DNA of 60,882 nucleotides from Streptomyces gelaticus (lineage in GTDB: Bacteria; Actinomycetota; Actinomycetes; Streptomycetales; Streptomycetaceae), in NCBI RefSeq assembly GCF_014649535.1, contig NZ_BMTF01000035.1, forward strand, positions 1 through 60,882, given 5' to 3'. Both the position numbers and the translations under genes were made by a program. Below the pieces are notes generated by a model that did not search any database, was not told the origin of the DNA, and was given only the letters and a program-made list of their open reading frames with translations. This document shows positions 8,235 to 17,225 of this stretch, piece by piece (position 1 is the first letter of the stretch; each line of letters opens with the position of its first letter).

Positions 8235-9668
8235 ATGACCACCCCGAGGATCCCGGAGGCGGCAGCTGCTGACGCCTCCGCAGAGGGCTACGAGCGTGGA
8301 CTCGGCAGCCGCCAGGTGCAAATGATCGCCATTGGCGGCGCGATCGGCGTCGGACTCTTCCTGGGAGCCGGCAAGAACATCGAGAAGGCCGGTACCAGCC
8401 TCATCCTGATGTACGCGCTCGCGGGCGTGATCATCTTTTTCATCATGCGGGCGCTCGGTGAGCTGCTCCTGTACCGCCCGGTCTCGGGCTCGTTCGCGGA
8501 GTACGCCCGCGAGTTCCTGGGCCCGTTCTTCGGCTACGTGACCGGATGGACGTACTGGCTGATGTGGGCCGTCACCGGCATGACCGAGCTGACCGCAGCG
8601 GCCATTTACATCAACTACTGGTTCCCGGGCATCCCGCAGTGGACCAGCGCGCTTGCCTTCCTGGTGGTGCTCTTCGGCGTCAACCTGATCTCGGTGAAGA
8701 TCTTCGGTGAGCTGGAGTTCTGGTTCTCGATGGTCAAGGTGACGGCCATCATAGGCATGATCGTCATTGGCGCGGGCGTGCTGACGCTGGGATTCTCGCA
8801 GGCCGGCGACACCGCCACGGTGAGTAACCTGTGGTCGCACGACGGCATCTTCCCGAACGGCATCGGATCCAGCCTGATGACGCTACAGGGCGTGATGTTT
8901 GCGTACCTTGCTGTCGAGCTGGTCGGCGTCACGGCGGGCGAGTCCGAGAACCCGGAGAAGACCCTCCCGAAGGCGATCAACACCCTCCCGTGGCGCATCA
9001 TCGTCTTCTACGTCGGCTCGCTGATCGTGATCCTGTCGGTCGTGAAGTGGACGGAATTCCACGCCGGCGTGAGCCCGTTCGTGGCGGCCTTCGACAAGAT
9101 CGGCATCCCGCTGGCGGCCGGCATCGTGAACTTCGTCGTGCTGACGGCAGCCCTGTCGTCCTGCAACTCGGGCATGTACTCCACCGGCCGCATGCTGCGC
9201 GACCTTGCGGCGAACTCCGAGGCGCCGAAGATCTTCGGCAAACTGAACGGGCGGAAGGTCCCGGCCGCGGGCATCACAGCGTCGGTGATCGTGATGTCGA
9301 TCGGCGTGATGCTCAACTACCTCGTGCCGGAGAAGGCGTTCGGGTACGTCATGTCGGTCGCAACCGCGGCAGCCATCTGGACCTGGGCGATGATCCTGCT
9401 CAGCCACATCCGCTACCGCGCCAAGGTGCTCAAGGGGCTGCTGCCGGCCTCTTCCTTTCCGGCGCCCGGCGGCACGGTGTGCAGCTGGATCGCGCTGACC
9501 TTCCTCGCCTTCGTCACGGTGCTGACAGCGATGGACCCCGATGGCCGGATCTCGCTGTACGTCGGCGTGGTCTGGGCGGTGCTGCTGACGATCGGCTGGT
9601 TCGTCGGCAACCGCGGCAGCCTGGCGGCTGAGACCGAGCCGGACTACGCGGGTGCGACATCGCGCTGA
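8235..9668 (+). CDS. Amino-acid permease (AAT/APC family, D-Ser/Ala/Gly or Asn type)
   Basis: 477 residues with 12 predicted helices. The first helix motif, MIAIGGAIGVGLFLGAG, is the APC substrate/Na-site signature, preceded by the AAT-type RGLGSRQVQ. LSSCNSGMYSTGRMLRDLA and the long loop after helix 8 are typical of the CycA/AnsP group. Start ATG 8235 has AAAGGTG upstream. CycA-like carriers import glycine and D/L-alanine or D-serine by proton symport, so the nearby alanine racemase fits, but asparagine or GABA carriers look similar. The divergent PucR gene is the probable regulator. Confidence 0.85.
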   Translation: MTTPRIPEAAAADASAEGYERGLGSRQVQMIAIGGAIGVGLFLGAGKNIEKAGTSLILMYALAGVIIFFIMRALGELLLYRPVSGSFAEYAREFLGPFFGYVTGWTYWLMWAVTGMTELTAAAIYINYWFPGIPQWTSALAFLVVLFGVNLISVKIFGELEFWFSMVKVTAIIGMIVIGAGVLTLGFSQAGDTATVSNLWSHDGIFPNGIGSSLMTLQGVMFAYLAVELVGVTAGESENPEKTLPKAINTLPWRIIVFYVGSLIVILSVVKWTEFHAGVSPFVAAFDKIGIPLAAGIVNFVVLTAALSSCNSGMYSTGRMLRDLAANSEAPKIFGKLNGRKVPAAGITASVIVMSIGVMLNYLVPEKAFGYVMSVATAAAIWTWAMILLSHIRYRAKVLKGLLPASSFPAPGGTVCSWIALTFLAFVTVLTAMDPDGRISLYVGVVWAVLLTIGWFVGNRGSLAAETEPDYAGATSR

Positions 9669-9777
9669 CCCACGTGGGGTTCACAGGCCCGTTCCACCGC
9701 TCAGGGGCAGCTCGTCGAGATCGGGATCGGGGTCCTCGTCCGCAAGGCCAGGCGAGGTCGGACGCTCTGCACTGACC

Positions 9778-10098
9778 GTGGTGGTGCATGCCCAAGGACC
9801 AGCGCGTCGAGCCGTCGCCTGGCAGGCCCTCCCACCGGAACTGATCCAGGCCCGCCTGGGGCGCCTGAACAGAGAAGTTCTGCTGTTCGACGGGGGCCAG
9901 GCGCTCTACGACGGAGCCCCCGCGCTGGCCGAATTTCTCGACTCCTCCCCCGCCCGCAGATACCGGCTGGCAGGGCGCTGCCCGCGGCTTGCCCCTATCA
10001 GCCTGGCAGCGCACGTCGTCCACCGAACGGAGGCCAGGAACCGACATCGCATGCCGGGCGGTACAGCGGCCTGCGCACTGCCCCGCATCACAGGCTGA
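9778..10098 (+). pseudogene. C-terminal remnant of a DCC-family (DUF393) thiol-disulfide oxidoreductase
   Basis: The plus strand reads RREVLLFDGG-type and ARNRHRMPGGTAACALP phrases, which match the second half of DCC-family proteins (EVLW..G, then the terminal NRHRLPGGTPACAL). The N-terminal DxxCxxC active site that defines the family is absent, and no start with a ribosome site exists. It is a 5'-truncated gene scrap between the permease and the broken serine hydrolase. Confidence 0.55.
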
Positions 10099-10109
10099 AG
10101 GCGCGCCAT

Positions 10110-10940
10110 GTCCCCGGTACCCATCTCAGCAGCAACCACGCCCCCCAGATCAGCCACGGCCACGGCCTCGACCGCTTCGTCCAGATCGGCTCGCCGACCA
10201 AGCCGCTCACCGGAACCCTGCTCGCCCGGCTGGCTGAAGCGGGCGCGCTCCAACTCGACAACCCGCTCGACCAGTTCCTCCGCATACCTGCCGGGACCGG
10301 CATCACCCTGCGGCACCTCGCGGAACACACCGCCGCGCTGCCCCGGGTTCCGCCGCGTCTACGACGACTCGACCCGTACGCCGACTTCGACTTCGAAGCC
10401 CTGAACGCCATCCTGGAACGCCTCGACACCTTCACCGCAAGACCTCCGGGTGGAGAAGCGGAGTACTCCAACCTCAGCTACGCCGTCCTCGGCGCGGCAC
10501 TCTCCGCTGCGGCGGGCGCACCGTACGAAGAGCTGCTGAACCGTCACGTGCTCACTCCCCTGAACATCACCGAGGTGACCTCGAACCCGCCGTCGGCCAG
10601 ACGGCTCAGTGGACGCGGGTTCCTGGGCCGGCCTCTGCGCCCCTGGACCATGAATGGCGCGATCCTGCCCGCCGGAGGGATGTGGGCCACCCCACGCGAA
10701 GCGGCGCGTCTGGTGACCGAGCTGCTCGTCGAACGAAAGCTGGGTGAACCCGCACTGACCTGGCAGACATCAGGGCGCCTGCGCTGACACAACGGCGCCA
10801 CCCGGGGCGCCTCCGTCTTCGCCGGCGCCTTGGAGAACGGCACTTGGGTCATGGTCCATCGCCTCTCCGGCCGGCCGGCACCGACCGAGAACACAGCCGT
10901 CCAGATCCTGAAGGACGCGATCACCAAACCGTCCGACTAG
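10110..10940 (+). pseudogene. Beta-lactamase-related serine hydrolase with nonsense codon
   Basis: A class C-like serine hydrolase fold can be read in one frame from about 10110. It has the SxxK nucleophile motif (IGSPTKPLTG), LRHLAEHTAALPR, then the YxN motif (YSNLSYAVLG). At 10785-10787 a TGA interrupts what should read RLRWHNGATRGASVFAG; one base change (TGG to TGA) would restore it. The frame then runs to TAG at 10940. The N-terminus and start are also missing, so this is a pseudogene even if the stop is a sequencing error. Confidence 0.7.
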
Positions 10941-11195
10941 GGTCTGTGTACGCTGAGGGGCTCGCGCCGGAGGCGCAGCACGGTATCCGGCTTCCGTTGC
11001 TCAATTCGTCCGGGCTCAGGGACCGCTGATACGCGAGGGCGACTTGCCCGATCCTTGACGTTCTGATGGTGAGGCTCCCGGCACGGGAGGTGCTGACGAA
11101 CCAGCTGCTCAGAAACAAGGAGTTGTGGGCGGCGGCCCGGCTGACCGAGGCGCTTGGAGACCCGTTGCCGCGTTGCAGACGGTTAGCCTGTCGGT

Positions 11196-12539
11196 ATGTC
11201 AGAGCATGTCATGCCCGGTCGCACGGACGGCCTGATCACCCTGGGGGCCGCGGACGCTCTGTGGGTCGATTTGACGGCCGACAGTGCTGTGCCGACGGCT
11301 TCTGGAGCATTCACCCGCTCTCCTGCCCATGCCCGGGTGGGGTACGTCCTGCTCGGCGGCTGTGTGGTGGCGACGGTGAGGGCGAGCGGCGGGCAGTGGG
11401 GGGTTCCGGAGGTTGAGGTGTGCCGGGCTGCCGCGGAACTGAACGCGGTTGGGATGGATCGGCAGGACCTGGTCCGCATCGGTCCGTTTCGTGGGACGCC
11501 GAGGCAGGAGTGCAACGAGGAAACGCCCCTGCGTTGGCGCCGGCGCATCACGAGGGAGCTGCAGGAACTGGGCGGCCCCGAGCGGGCAGCACGACGTAAA
11601 GTCGGCCGGCCGTACCACCTGGCGGGGATCGACTGGCGACAGATAGTCGTGGAACAGACCCGCGACGGGACGCGGCGGACGTGGTGGCTGCCGCGCGCCG
11701 TGGTGAAGCTGCTCGACGCGGCCGAGCACTCCGAAACGCAGTGGGTGCAAGCCGCGCGGACCCGCCAGGCAAGCCCAGCCGCCACCGAGCCGCCCTCCCA
11801 CCTCCGGCAGGCCCGAGACGCCGACGGTCGGCGGACGACGAGCCCCGAGGGCCCCGCCACCTCACTGCGCCCGTACAACGGGGAGCTGGAAGGCCAGCTG
11901 TACTCGGTGCTCAGCAGGAAGCCCGGCACCTCCCGCAGGGTGGCCGGGTGGGCGTGCGCCGTCTGCCGCACCGCGCCCGCCACAGTTCTCGACCACTGCC
12001 ACGAGCACAGCTATGTCCGCGCCCCCGTCTGCCAGTCCTGCAACACACAGGAACGCCCCGACCACCTGTACAGCAACGACATCCGCGTGGCGAACCGCTA
12101 CACACGCCTCTTCCACACCGACGCCGACAACTGGCTTCCCCACTGGCACCGCTGCCCCGGCTGCCGCGCACGCACCACCCTGCCCCTGCCGCACCTCGCC
12201 GCATGGACCGCCCACATAGCCTGCCGATCGCTGCGCCCGACCCACCGCGCGCCCCGCGGTCGCAAGCCTTGCGGTGTCCTGCGCGTGTCCTGGACGGGCA
12301 GTCAGAACGCGCCCCGTTCCTGCCTGCTCACTGTCGCCGTCGACTTCTGCCCCTCCGGCGAGCATCGTGTCCTGGCGCGAGTCCCCTACCGCGAAGCCGC
12401 CGAGCGGTTTCGTGTCTGGTTGGCCGAGTCGGCCCCTGCCGTGGCCGCCGCGGCCGGCCCTGACCGCTTGGACGGCCTCCCTGCCCAGTTCCGGCCCGTC
12501 ATCGCGGACACCAGCGGCGAGGGCCTAGCACTGTTCTGA
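11196..12539 (+). CDS. Protein with recombination endonuclease VII (HNH-like) domain
   Basis: 447 residues. The C-terminal half carries CAVCRTAPATVLDHCHEHS, then VRAPVCQSCNT, the Cys4 zinc site and DH/N catalytic pattern of phage T4 endonuclease VII, which cleaves branched DNA. A further CxxC...C cluster follows (HRCPGCRART). The N-terminal 240 residues are unfamiliar. Orphan Streptomyces proteins of this kind usually have unknown roles and could act in phage or mobile DNA processing. ATG 11196 is the natural start. No operon partner: it faces the M24 gene across a terminator. Confidence 0.75.
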   Translation: MSEHVMPGRTDGLITLGAADALWVDLTADSAVPTASGAFTRSPAHARVGYVLLGGCVVATVRASGGQWGVPEVEVCRAAAELNAVGMDRQDLVRIGPFRGTPRQECNEETPLRWRRRITRELQELGGPERAARRKVGRPYHLAGIDWRQIVVEQTRDGTRRTWWLPRAVVKLLDAAEHSETQWVQAARTRQASPAATEPPSHLRQARDADGRRTTSPEGPATSLRPYNGELEGQLYSVLSRKPGTSRRVAGWACAVCRTAPATVLDHCHEHSYVRAPVCQSCNTQERPDHLYSNDIRVANRYTRLFHTDADNWLPHWHRCPGCRARTTLPLPHLAAWTAHIACRSLRPTHRAPRGRKPCGVLRVSWTGSQNAPRSCLLTVAVDFCPSGEHRVLARVPYREAAERFRVWLAESAPAVAAAAGPDRLDGLPAQFRPVIADTSGEGLALF

Positions 12540-12565
12540 GCATGTCCGCTGATCAGGCTGGTGCA

Positions 12566-12596
12566 CTCGGAATTGCCCGCACCGGGCAATTCCGAG
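12566..12596. terminator. Bidirectional hairpin between convergent genes
   Basis: Perfect 13-bp stem CTCGGAATTGCCC / GGGCAATTCCGAG around a 5-nt loop GCACC. It sits 27 bp after the endonuclease VII gene and 31 bp after the M24 peptidase stop, so it can end both transcripts. Confidence 0.8.
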
Positions 12597-12626
12597 ATCC
12601 TCGACACGGTCAAGCCGAGTGCTGGT

Positions 12627-13856
12627 CTACCAGGTCTTCTTGCGGGCAGGGGTCAGGGAGCGGGCGCCAGTGTCGGTCACGAGGATCTGGTCCTCCATCA
12701 CGCCGCAGCCGAGGCCCTGGATGACGATCATCGGTTCGAGGGCGAACACGTGCCCGGGCTGCAGGACTGTCTCGCTCTTCCAGTGCAGGCTGGGCAGTTC
12801 AGCGACGTTGGTGCCGATGCCGTGCCCGAAGCCGGTGGGCCAGTAGTAGGCGCCGTAGCCGGCTTCCTCGGCGATGCCCTGGGCGAGGTCCTGCAGGTCG
12901 GCGACCCGCACGCCCGGGCGGGTCTCGGCGAGAGCGGCTTCGAACATGTCCAGTCCGCACTGCAGGACCTCTCTCTGGCGCCGCCCGACGGTGCCGGCGC
13001 ACAGGGTGCGGGCGGTGTCAGTGAAGTAGCCCTGGTAGTGGACGCCCATGTCCATGAAGACAAGGTCGCCGTCCTCGATCCGGCGCGGGGTCGGGTAGAG
13101 GTGTTTGAGTCCGGAACGCGGGCCGCCCGCGATCATGCAGTGGCCTATCCAATCCGCGTCAGCCGCCATCGCCTCGTGCGCGGCTGCGGACAGTTCCAGC
13201 TCCGTCACGCCCGGGCGAGCCAGTTCCATGGCCGCTTCCAAGCCCGCTGCGGTGGCCCGGCCCGCGTGCTCGATGAGCTCGATCTCGCGCGGGCTCTTGA
13301 TCTGCTTGGCCTGCCAGAACAGCAGCTGGGCGTCGGCGAGTTCAGCGTCCGGCAGTGCAGCGCGGATCTCGTCCACGACAGCCGCCGGGATGAAGCGCCC
13401 GCCGACCACGCCGATGCGCGCACCGTCCAGGCCCCGCTCCAGGAGGAAATCGCGCACGTGACCGCCGACCTCCTGCGGGTCCACCACCGTGCCCGGCAGG
13501 TCGCCCGGCCGGACGTCGGTGATCCAGGTGTGGTGGACGAAGGAGTGCATCGGTGCCGAGTGCAGGATCGAGTCGGTGGTCAGCATCAGCGGCCCGTCGG
13601 CAGGAAGCACCACGACGGTGTTGCCGATCACGGTCAGAAAGTTGGATATCCACCGCACGTCGCCGTTGAGCCAGCCCGGGGCGCCGTGGATAACCAGGGC
13701 GTCCAGGCCGGTCTCGGCCATCCGCGCGCGCACGGCGGCTACGCGCGCGTGGTACTCCTCGATCGGGAATGGGATCTCCAGCGACTGCTTGCGACTCTCC
13801 CAGTCGAACGGGACACGATTGTGGCTCATGTCCAGCTCGGTGAACTGCCTGCTCAT
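12627..13856 (-). CDS. M24 family (Xaa-Pro/creatinase-like) metallopeptidase
   Basis: 409 residues, a pita-bread fold. The five metal ligands can be picked out: Asp in VFMDMGVHY, Asp in GYFTDTART, His in GFGHGIGTN, Glu in FALEPMIVI and Glu in GVMEDQILV. The N-terminal creatinase-type domain is present. The family includes Xaa-Pro aminopeptidases and hydrolases of small amides such as ectoine hydrolase. The substrate is not evident. It is 61 bp downstream of a MarR gene on the same strand and is probably co-transcribed and regulated by it. Confidence 0.85.
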   Translation of the reverse strand: MSRQFTELDMSHNRVPFDWESRKQSLEIPFPIEEYHARVAAVRARMAETGLDALVIHGAPGWLNGDVRWISNFLTVIGNTVVVLPADGPLMLTTDSILHSAPMHSFVHHTWITDVRPGDLPGTVVDPQEVGGHVRDFLLERGLDGARIGVVGGRFIPAAVVDEIRAALPDAELADAQLLFWQAKQIKSPREIELIEHAGRATAAGLEAAMELARPGVTELELSAAAHEAMAADADWIGHCMIAGGPRSGLKHLYPTPRRIEDGDLVFMDMGVHYQGYFTDTARTLCAGTVGRRQREVLQCGLDMFEAALAETRPGVRVADLQDLAQGIAEEAGYGAYYWPTGFGHGIGTNVAELPSLHWKSETVLQPGHVFALEPMIVIQGLGCGVMEDQILVTDTGARSLTPARKKTW

Positions 13857-13917
13857 CGCTCTTCTCCTCGCCGTCGTACTGTCGTCGTCCTGCCGTCCGC
13901 GCGGAGGCCGGCGGCCG

Positions 13918-14478
13918 TCACCTGCGGGGCGACGGCGCCACCTGCCCCAGGTCCCGCATCACCTCACGCAGGCCGCGGCACATCAGCTGCGCCGCGCCGT
14001 CCGGCAGCCCCGCGCAGGCCTGCTGGTTGATCCGGTCGGTAACCGGCCACAGCCGCTCCAGCAGGCCCCGGCCGGCATCGGTCAGTTCCAGCCGGGTGAT
14101 CCGCAGATCGGCCGGGTCCGCGCTGCGGGTGAGCCATCCGGAGCGGGTCATGCCGTCCACGGTGCGGCTGAGCGTGGTGGGGTCGACCATGGCGTGCTCT
14201 GCGGTCTCCTTCAGAGAGATCCCCGGCCGGACCGCGACCGACAGCAGCACCCGCCACTCCGCCACGCGCACGCCGAAGGCCCGGAACTCCTGGGCCAGCA
14301 GCCGGTCCCGCCTCCCCGCGACCTGGGTGATCCAGAAGAAGAGGTGGCTGTGGGCCACCTCCGCAGGCACTCCGAGGCGCCCGCCGCCCGCGGCCAGCTC
14401 CTCCAGCAGAGGAAGTGACTCGATCGCCGTGGCTGCCTCGGTCACGGGCGGTTGGTCGTTCGTCTGCTCTGTGGACAT
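13918..14478 (-). CDS. MarR family transcriptional regulator
   Basis: 186 residues with the winged-helix core: VAEWRVLLSVAVRPGISLKE, then VDPTTLSRTVDGMTRSGWLTR and the wing DPADLRITRLELTDAG. ATG 14478 is followed by an acidic, unstructured 40-residue N-terminus. MarR proteins usually repress themselves and adjacent genes until a ligand binds. Two dyads upstream (14502-14515 and 14563-14579) are candidate operators. The likely controlled gene is the M24 peptidase in the same operon. Confidence 0.85.
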   Translation of the reverse strand: MSTEQTNDQPPVTEAATAIESLPLLEELAAGGGRLGVPAEVAHSHLFFWITQVAGRRDRLLAQEFRAFGVRVAEWRVLLSVAVRPGISLKETAEHAMVDPTTLSRTVDGMTRSGWLTRSADPADLRITRLELTDAGRGLLERLWPVTDRINQQACAGLPDGAAQLMCRGLREVMRDLGQVAPSPRR

Positions 14479-14501
14479 GTCTTGACGCTACCCCCGAACA
14501 A

Positions 14502-14579
14502 CTTGCAATCACAAGCACATCACCCTCCGCGAGGATCTCACAATGGGGCAATGATCAAGCCTGTTGCCAGGTAAGCAAC
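14502..14579. promoter_or_regulatory. Two candidate MarR operators
   Basis: CTTG-N6-CAAG at 14502-14515 and GTTGC-N7-GCAAC at 14563-14579. The second, read as TTGCTTACCTGGCAA on the minus strand, resembles MarR-type TTGCC-spacer-GGCAA sites. They lie 24 and 85 bp upstream of the MarR start, where autorepression would act. Confidence 0.4.
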
Positions 14580-15119
14580 TTTCGATACATGCGATCACAT
14601 CTAATCCCATCGGGCGGCGGTTTCACTGACGGCGCCGATGCGTCTAACGGCACGGAGGATCGGGGCGGACCTATGCCCTCGCCGTCTCACCTTGGCTCTG
14701 GGGGATCTTGGATGGTCGGGCTCAGCTACCGAGGGTTCGCCGGGACTTCGGTCGGAGGATCTCGTTCTGATCCAGAAATGCCTGGAAGGCGGTCGGTTGT
14801 CCCGATGAAAAGTTTTTCGGCCACTGACCGTCTAGCGATCGCCGGTCTGCAGCCGCTCGGTCGGCTTGGCGCGAATGGCGGGCCATGGGAAGAGTTGCCG
14901 TCCCGCGCTGCGGACGCCGGAGTGCCCGGCCGAGCACCCCACGCACGTTGACGAATCGCTGATGCAGTTCGGGGCAGCTTTGACGTCGTCCTGACCATCG
15001 CCGTCAAGAACTCGGGAAAAGACCGGCATGCTGCGCCAAGAACGCGCCAGCACCCGATCCGGCCGGCCGAGAACAGGCGCACGCTGAGCGAACCCTTGCA
15101 CGGAGGAGCTCTCTACCCC
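14580..15119. other. Non-coding stretch before the KimA-like gene
   Basis: 540 bp with only short shadow frames. I looked for a c-di-AMP (ydaO-type) riboswitch, which precedes some kimA genes, and see no convincing core. GGAGGAG at 15102-15108 is the ribosome site of the next gene. Confidence 0.3.
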
Positions 15120-17000
15120 ATGTCCGTTCTCAGCTCAGGGCCCAGCGCAGCACCGAGCGCCGAGGTGCCCCCTGGCGACGAGGCCCGTCACAAGCTCACG
15201 ACCGTTACGGGGCTGGCCGCCCTGTCGCTCGACGCGATGGCGTCGGTGGCGTACGGGCCGGAGGCCATCGTCCTTGTCCTGGCAGCCGCGGGTGGTTACG
15301 GGCTCGGCTTCACGCTCCCCGTCACCGTGGCGATCGCCCTGCTGCTGGCGGTGCTCGTCGCCTCGTACCGCCAGGTCATCGCAGCATTTCCGGACGGTGG
15401 AGGAAGTTACGCGGTCGCCAGAACACATCTGGGCCGCCGCACCAGCCTGGTCGCCGCCGCGTCCCTGGTTCTGGACTACGTCCTGAACGTGGCCGTCGCC
15501 GTGACCGCGGGCGTGGCAGCGCTGACCTCCGCGTTCCCGGAGCTGTACGGCAGTCGCTTGTGGCTGTGCCTCGCGGTACTGATCCTGATCACCGCCGTGA
15601 ATCTGCGCGGGATCGTGGACTCGGCGCGTGCGTTCATCGTGCCGACCACGGTGTTCGTCGGAGCGATCTTCGTTCTCATCGTGGTCGGCCTGTTCCGCGA
15701 CGCCCCGGTGAGCACGGAAGCGGTCGCCGGCCACGCGTCGGTACTCGGCACCAACGCCACCTCAGTCGGTGCGTTGCTCCTCCTCAAAGCCTTCGCCTCG
15801 GGCTGTTCGGCGCTCACCGGTGTCGAGGCCATCGCCAACGCCGTACCGTCCTTCCGTGCCCCGGCCGCCCGCCGCGCACAGCGTGCCGAGGTCGCCCTCG
15901 GCGCACTGCTCGGTGTGATGCTGATCGGTCTGTCCGTGCTGATCTCCCGGTTCGGGTTGCAGCCGGTCGAAGGCGTGACCGTGCTGGCACAGCTCGCCGA
16001 AGCGTCCTTCGGGCACAATCTCGCCTTCTATGTCGTGCAGTTCGCCACGATGGTGCTGCTGGCCCTGTCCGCCAACACGTCGTTCGGCGGCCTTCCTGTG
16101 CTGCTCAAGCTGCTGGCCCGCGACAACTACCTGCCGCATGTCTTCGGACTCAAGGCCGACCGGCAGGTCCACCGCCACGGGGTCTTCACGCTCGCGGCCG
16201 TATCCGCCACGCTCCTGGTCCTCTCCGGGGGCGATACCAACACCCTCGTCCCGCTGTTCGCGATCGGCGTGTTCGTCGGCTTCACCATCGCCCAGACCGG
16301 CATGGTCGTCCACTGGCATGCAGTCCGCGGCAGCAAATGGGCGGGCAAGGCTCTGCTGAACGGTCTGGGCGCGCTCCTGACAGGCGTCAGCGCGGTCGTT
16401 GTCACGGCCACCAAGTTCCACGACGGCGCCTGGCTGATCGTCGTCACCCTGCCCCTGCTGGTCGCCGGCTTCGAGTCCGTCCACCGCGCCTACACCAGGA
16501 TCGGTGAACGGCTGGGCGTCGGCCGCGTTCCGGATCCCCCACACCGCGACCGCTCGCTGATCGTGGTTCCGGTCTCGTCCCTCACCCGGCTCACCAGCGA
16601 GGCCCTCACCGCGGCGGTATCCCTCGGTGACGAGGTCCACGCGGTGACGGTCTGCCACCCGGACCCCGAGGACCGGGAACAGACGGAGGCGCTGGAGCGG
16701 GACTGGGCACTGTGGAATCCGGGTGTCCCCCTGGTCCGGATCACCTCTGACCGCCGCGCGGTCGGCCGCCCGGTCGCCGCGTACGTACGGAAGGTCGCGT
16801 CCACCGATCCAAGCGTGCGGATCACCGTGCTCATCCCCGAAGTCGAACCGGCCCAACTGTGGCAACGGCTGCTGCAGAACCAACGTGGTGCGGTCGTCGC
16901 CCACGCTGTCCGGCACGAAACAGACGCGGTCATCTGCCGCCTGCGGTTCCGGCTCCTGGACGGCTCGACCGAGCTGCCCACAGACTTCAGCCTGCGATAG
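15120..17000 (+). CDS. APC-superfamily K+ transporter (KimA-like)
   Basis: 626 residues: 12 predicted helices (to about residue 450) and a soluble C-terminal domain of about 170 residues. The opening SLDAMASVAYGPEAIVLVL corresponds to the first APC helix. GGGSYAVARTHLG and ANTSFGGLPVLL are typical of the KimA/YdaO group of proton-coupled potassium importers, which c-di-AMP inhibits through the cytosolic domain. I chose ATG 15120 (MSVLSSGPSA); an upstream TTG at 15096 is possible, but GGAGGAG lies inside that extension. No neighbouring K+ genes are seen. Confidence 0.75.
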   Translation: MSVLSSGPSAAPSAEVPPGDEARHKLTTVTGLAALSLDAMASVAYGPEAIVLVLAAAGGYGLGFTLPVTVAIALLLAVLVASYRQVIAAFPDGGGSYAVARTHLGRRTSLVAAASLVLDYVLNVAVAVTAGVAALTSAFPELYGSRLWLCLAVLILITAVNLRGIVDSARAFIVPTTVFVGAIFVLIVVGLFRDAPVSTEAVAGHASVLGTNATSVGALLLLKAFASGCSALTGVEAIANAVPSFRAPAARRAQRAEVALGALLGVMLIGLSVLISRFGLQPVEGVTVLAQLAEASFGHNLAFYVVQFATMVLLALSANTSFGGLPVLLKLLARDNYLPHVFGLKADRQVHRHGVFTLAAVSATLLVLSGGDTNTLVPLFAIGVFVGFTIAQTGMVVHWHAVRGSKWAGKALLNGLGALLTGVSAVVVTATKFHDGAWLIVVTLPLLVAGFESVHRAYTRIGERLGVGRVPDPPHRDRSLIVVPVSSLTRLTSEALTAAVSLGDEVHAVTVCHPDPEDREQTEALERDWALWNPGVPLVRITSDRRAVGRPVAAYVRKVASTDPSVRITVLIPEVEPAQLWQRLLQNQRGAVVAHAVRHETDAVICRLRFRLLDGSTELPTDFSLR

Positions 17001-17052
17001 GGCGTGGCCTCGGCGAGGGACGCCATCAGGGGACCACCGCCCGCCCCTCGCT

Positions 17053-17148
17053 GATGGTCACCGGCCCCGCAGCAACGGGGAAGAGCACCGCCCTGCTCCA
17101 CGTCGGACGCGCCCGTCACCTCGCGCATACCCAGAGGCACCCGCTGTC
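17053..17148 (+). mobile_element. Fragment of TniB-like transposition ATPase
   Basis: MVTGPAATGKSTALLHVGRA contains a perfect Walker A motif and is followed by HLAHTQRHP. This matches the opening of AAA ATP-binding transposition proteins (TniB/IstB-like) found in Streptomyces transposons. Only about 32 codons survive, so it is a remnant. Confidence 0.5.
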
Positions 17149-17169
17149 GACGTCATCCGCGCACCTGAT

Positions 17170-17181
17170 TGCACTAGTGCA
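17170..17181. promoter_or_regulatory. 12-bp perfect palindrome upstream of GNAT gene
   Basis: TGCACTAGTGCA lies 45 bp before the acetyltransferase start in locally AT-rich sequence. A perfect even palindrome there suits a dimeric repressor site. A partial echo (CTAGTG) follows at about 17197. Confidence 0.35.
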
Positions 17182-17225
17182 GAATTCATTTGCTCCTAGT
17201 GAAACATCCAGATACATTCCACGTC

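Noticed and set aside
14580..15119. c-di-AMP riboswitch before the KimA-like gene
   Set aside because: Looked for because kimA genes can carry one; no convincing conserved core or pseudoknot elements were seen by eye.
15762..16916. 384-codon open frame antisense to the KimA-like gene
   Set aside because: Composition (Gly, Asp, Gln, His rich) is the reverse-complement image of membrane helices; no start signal or family.
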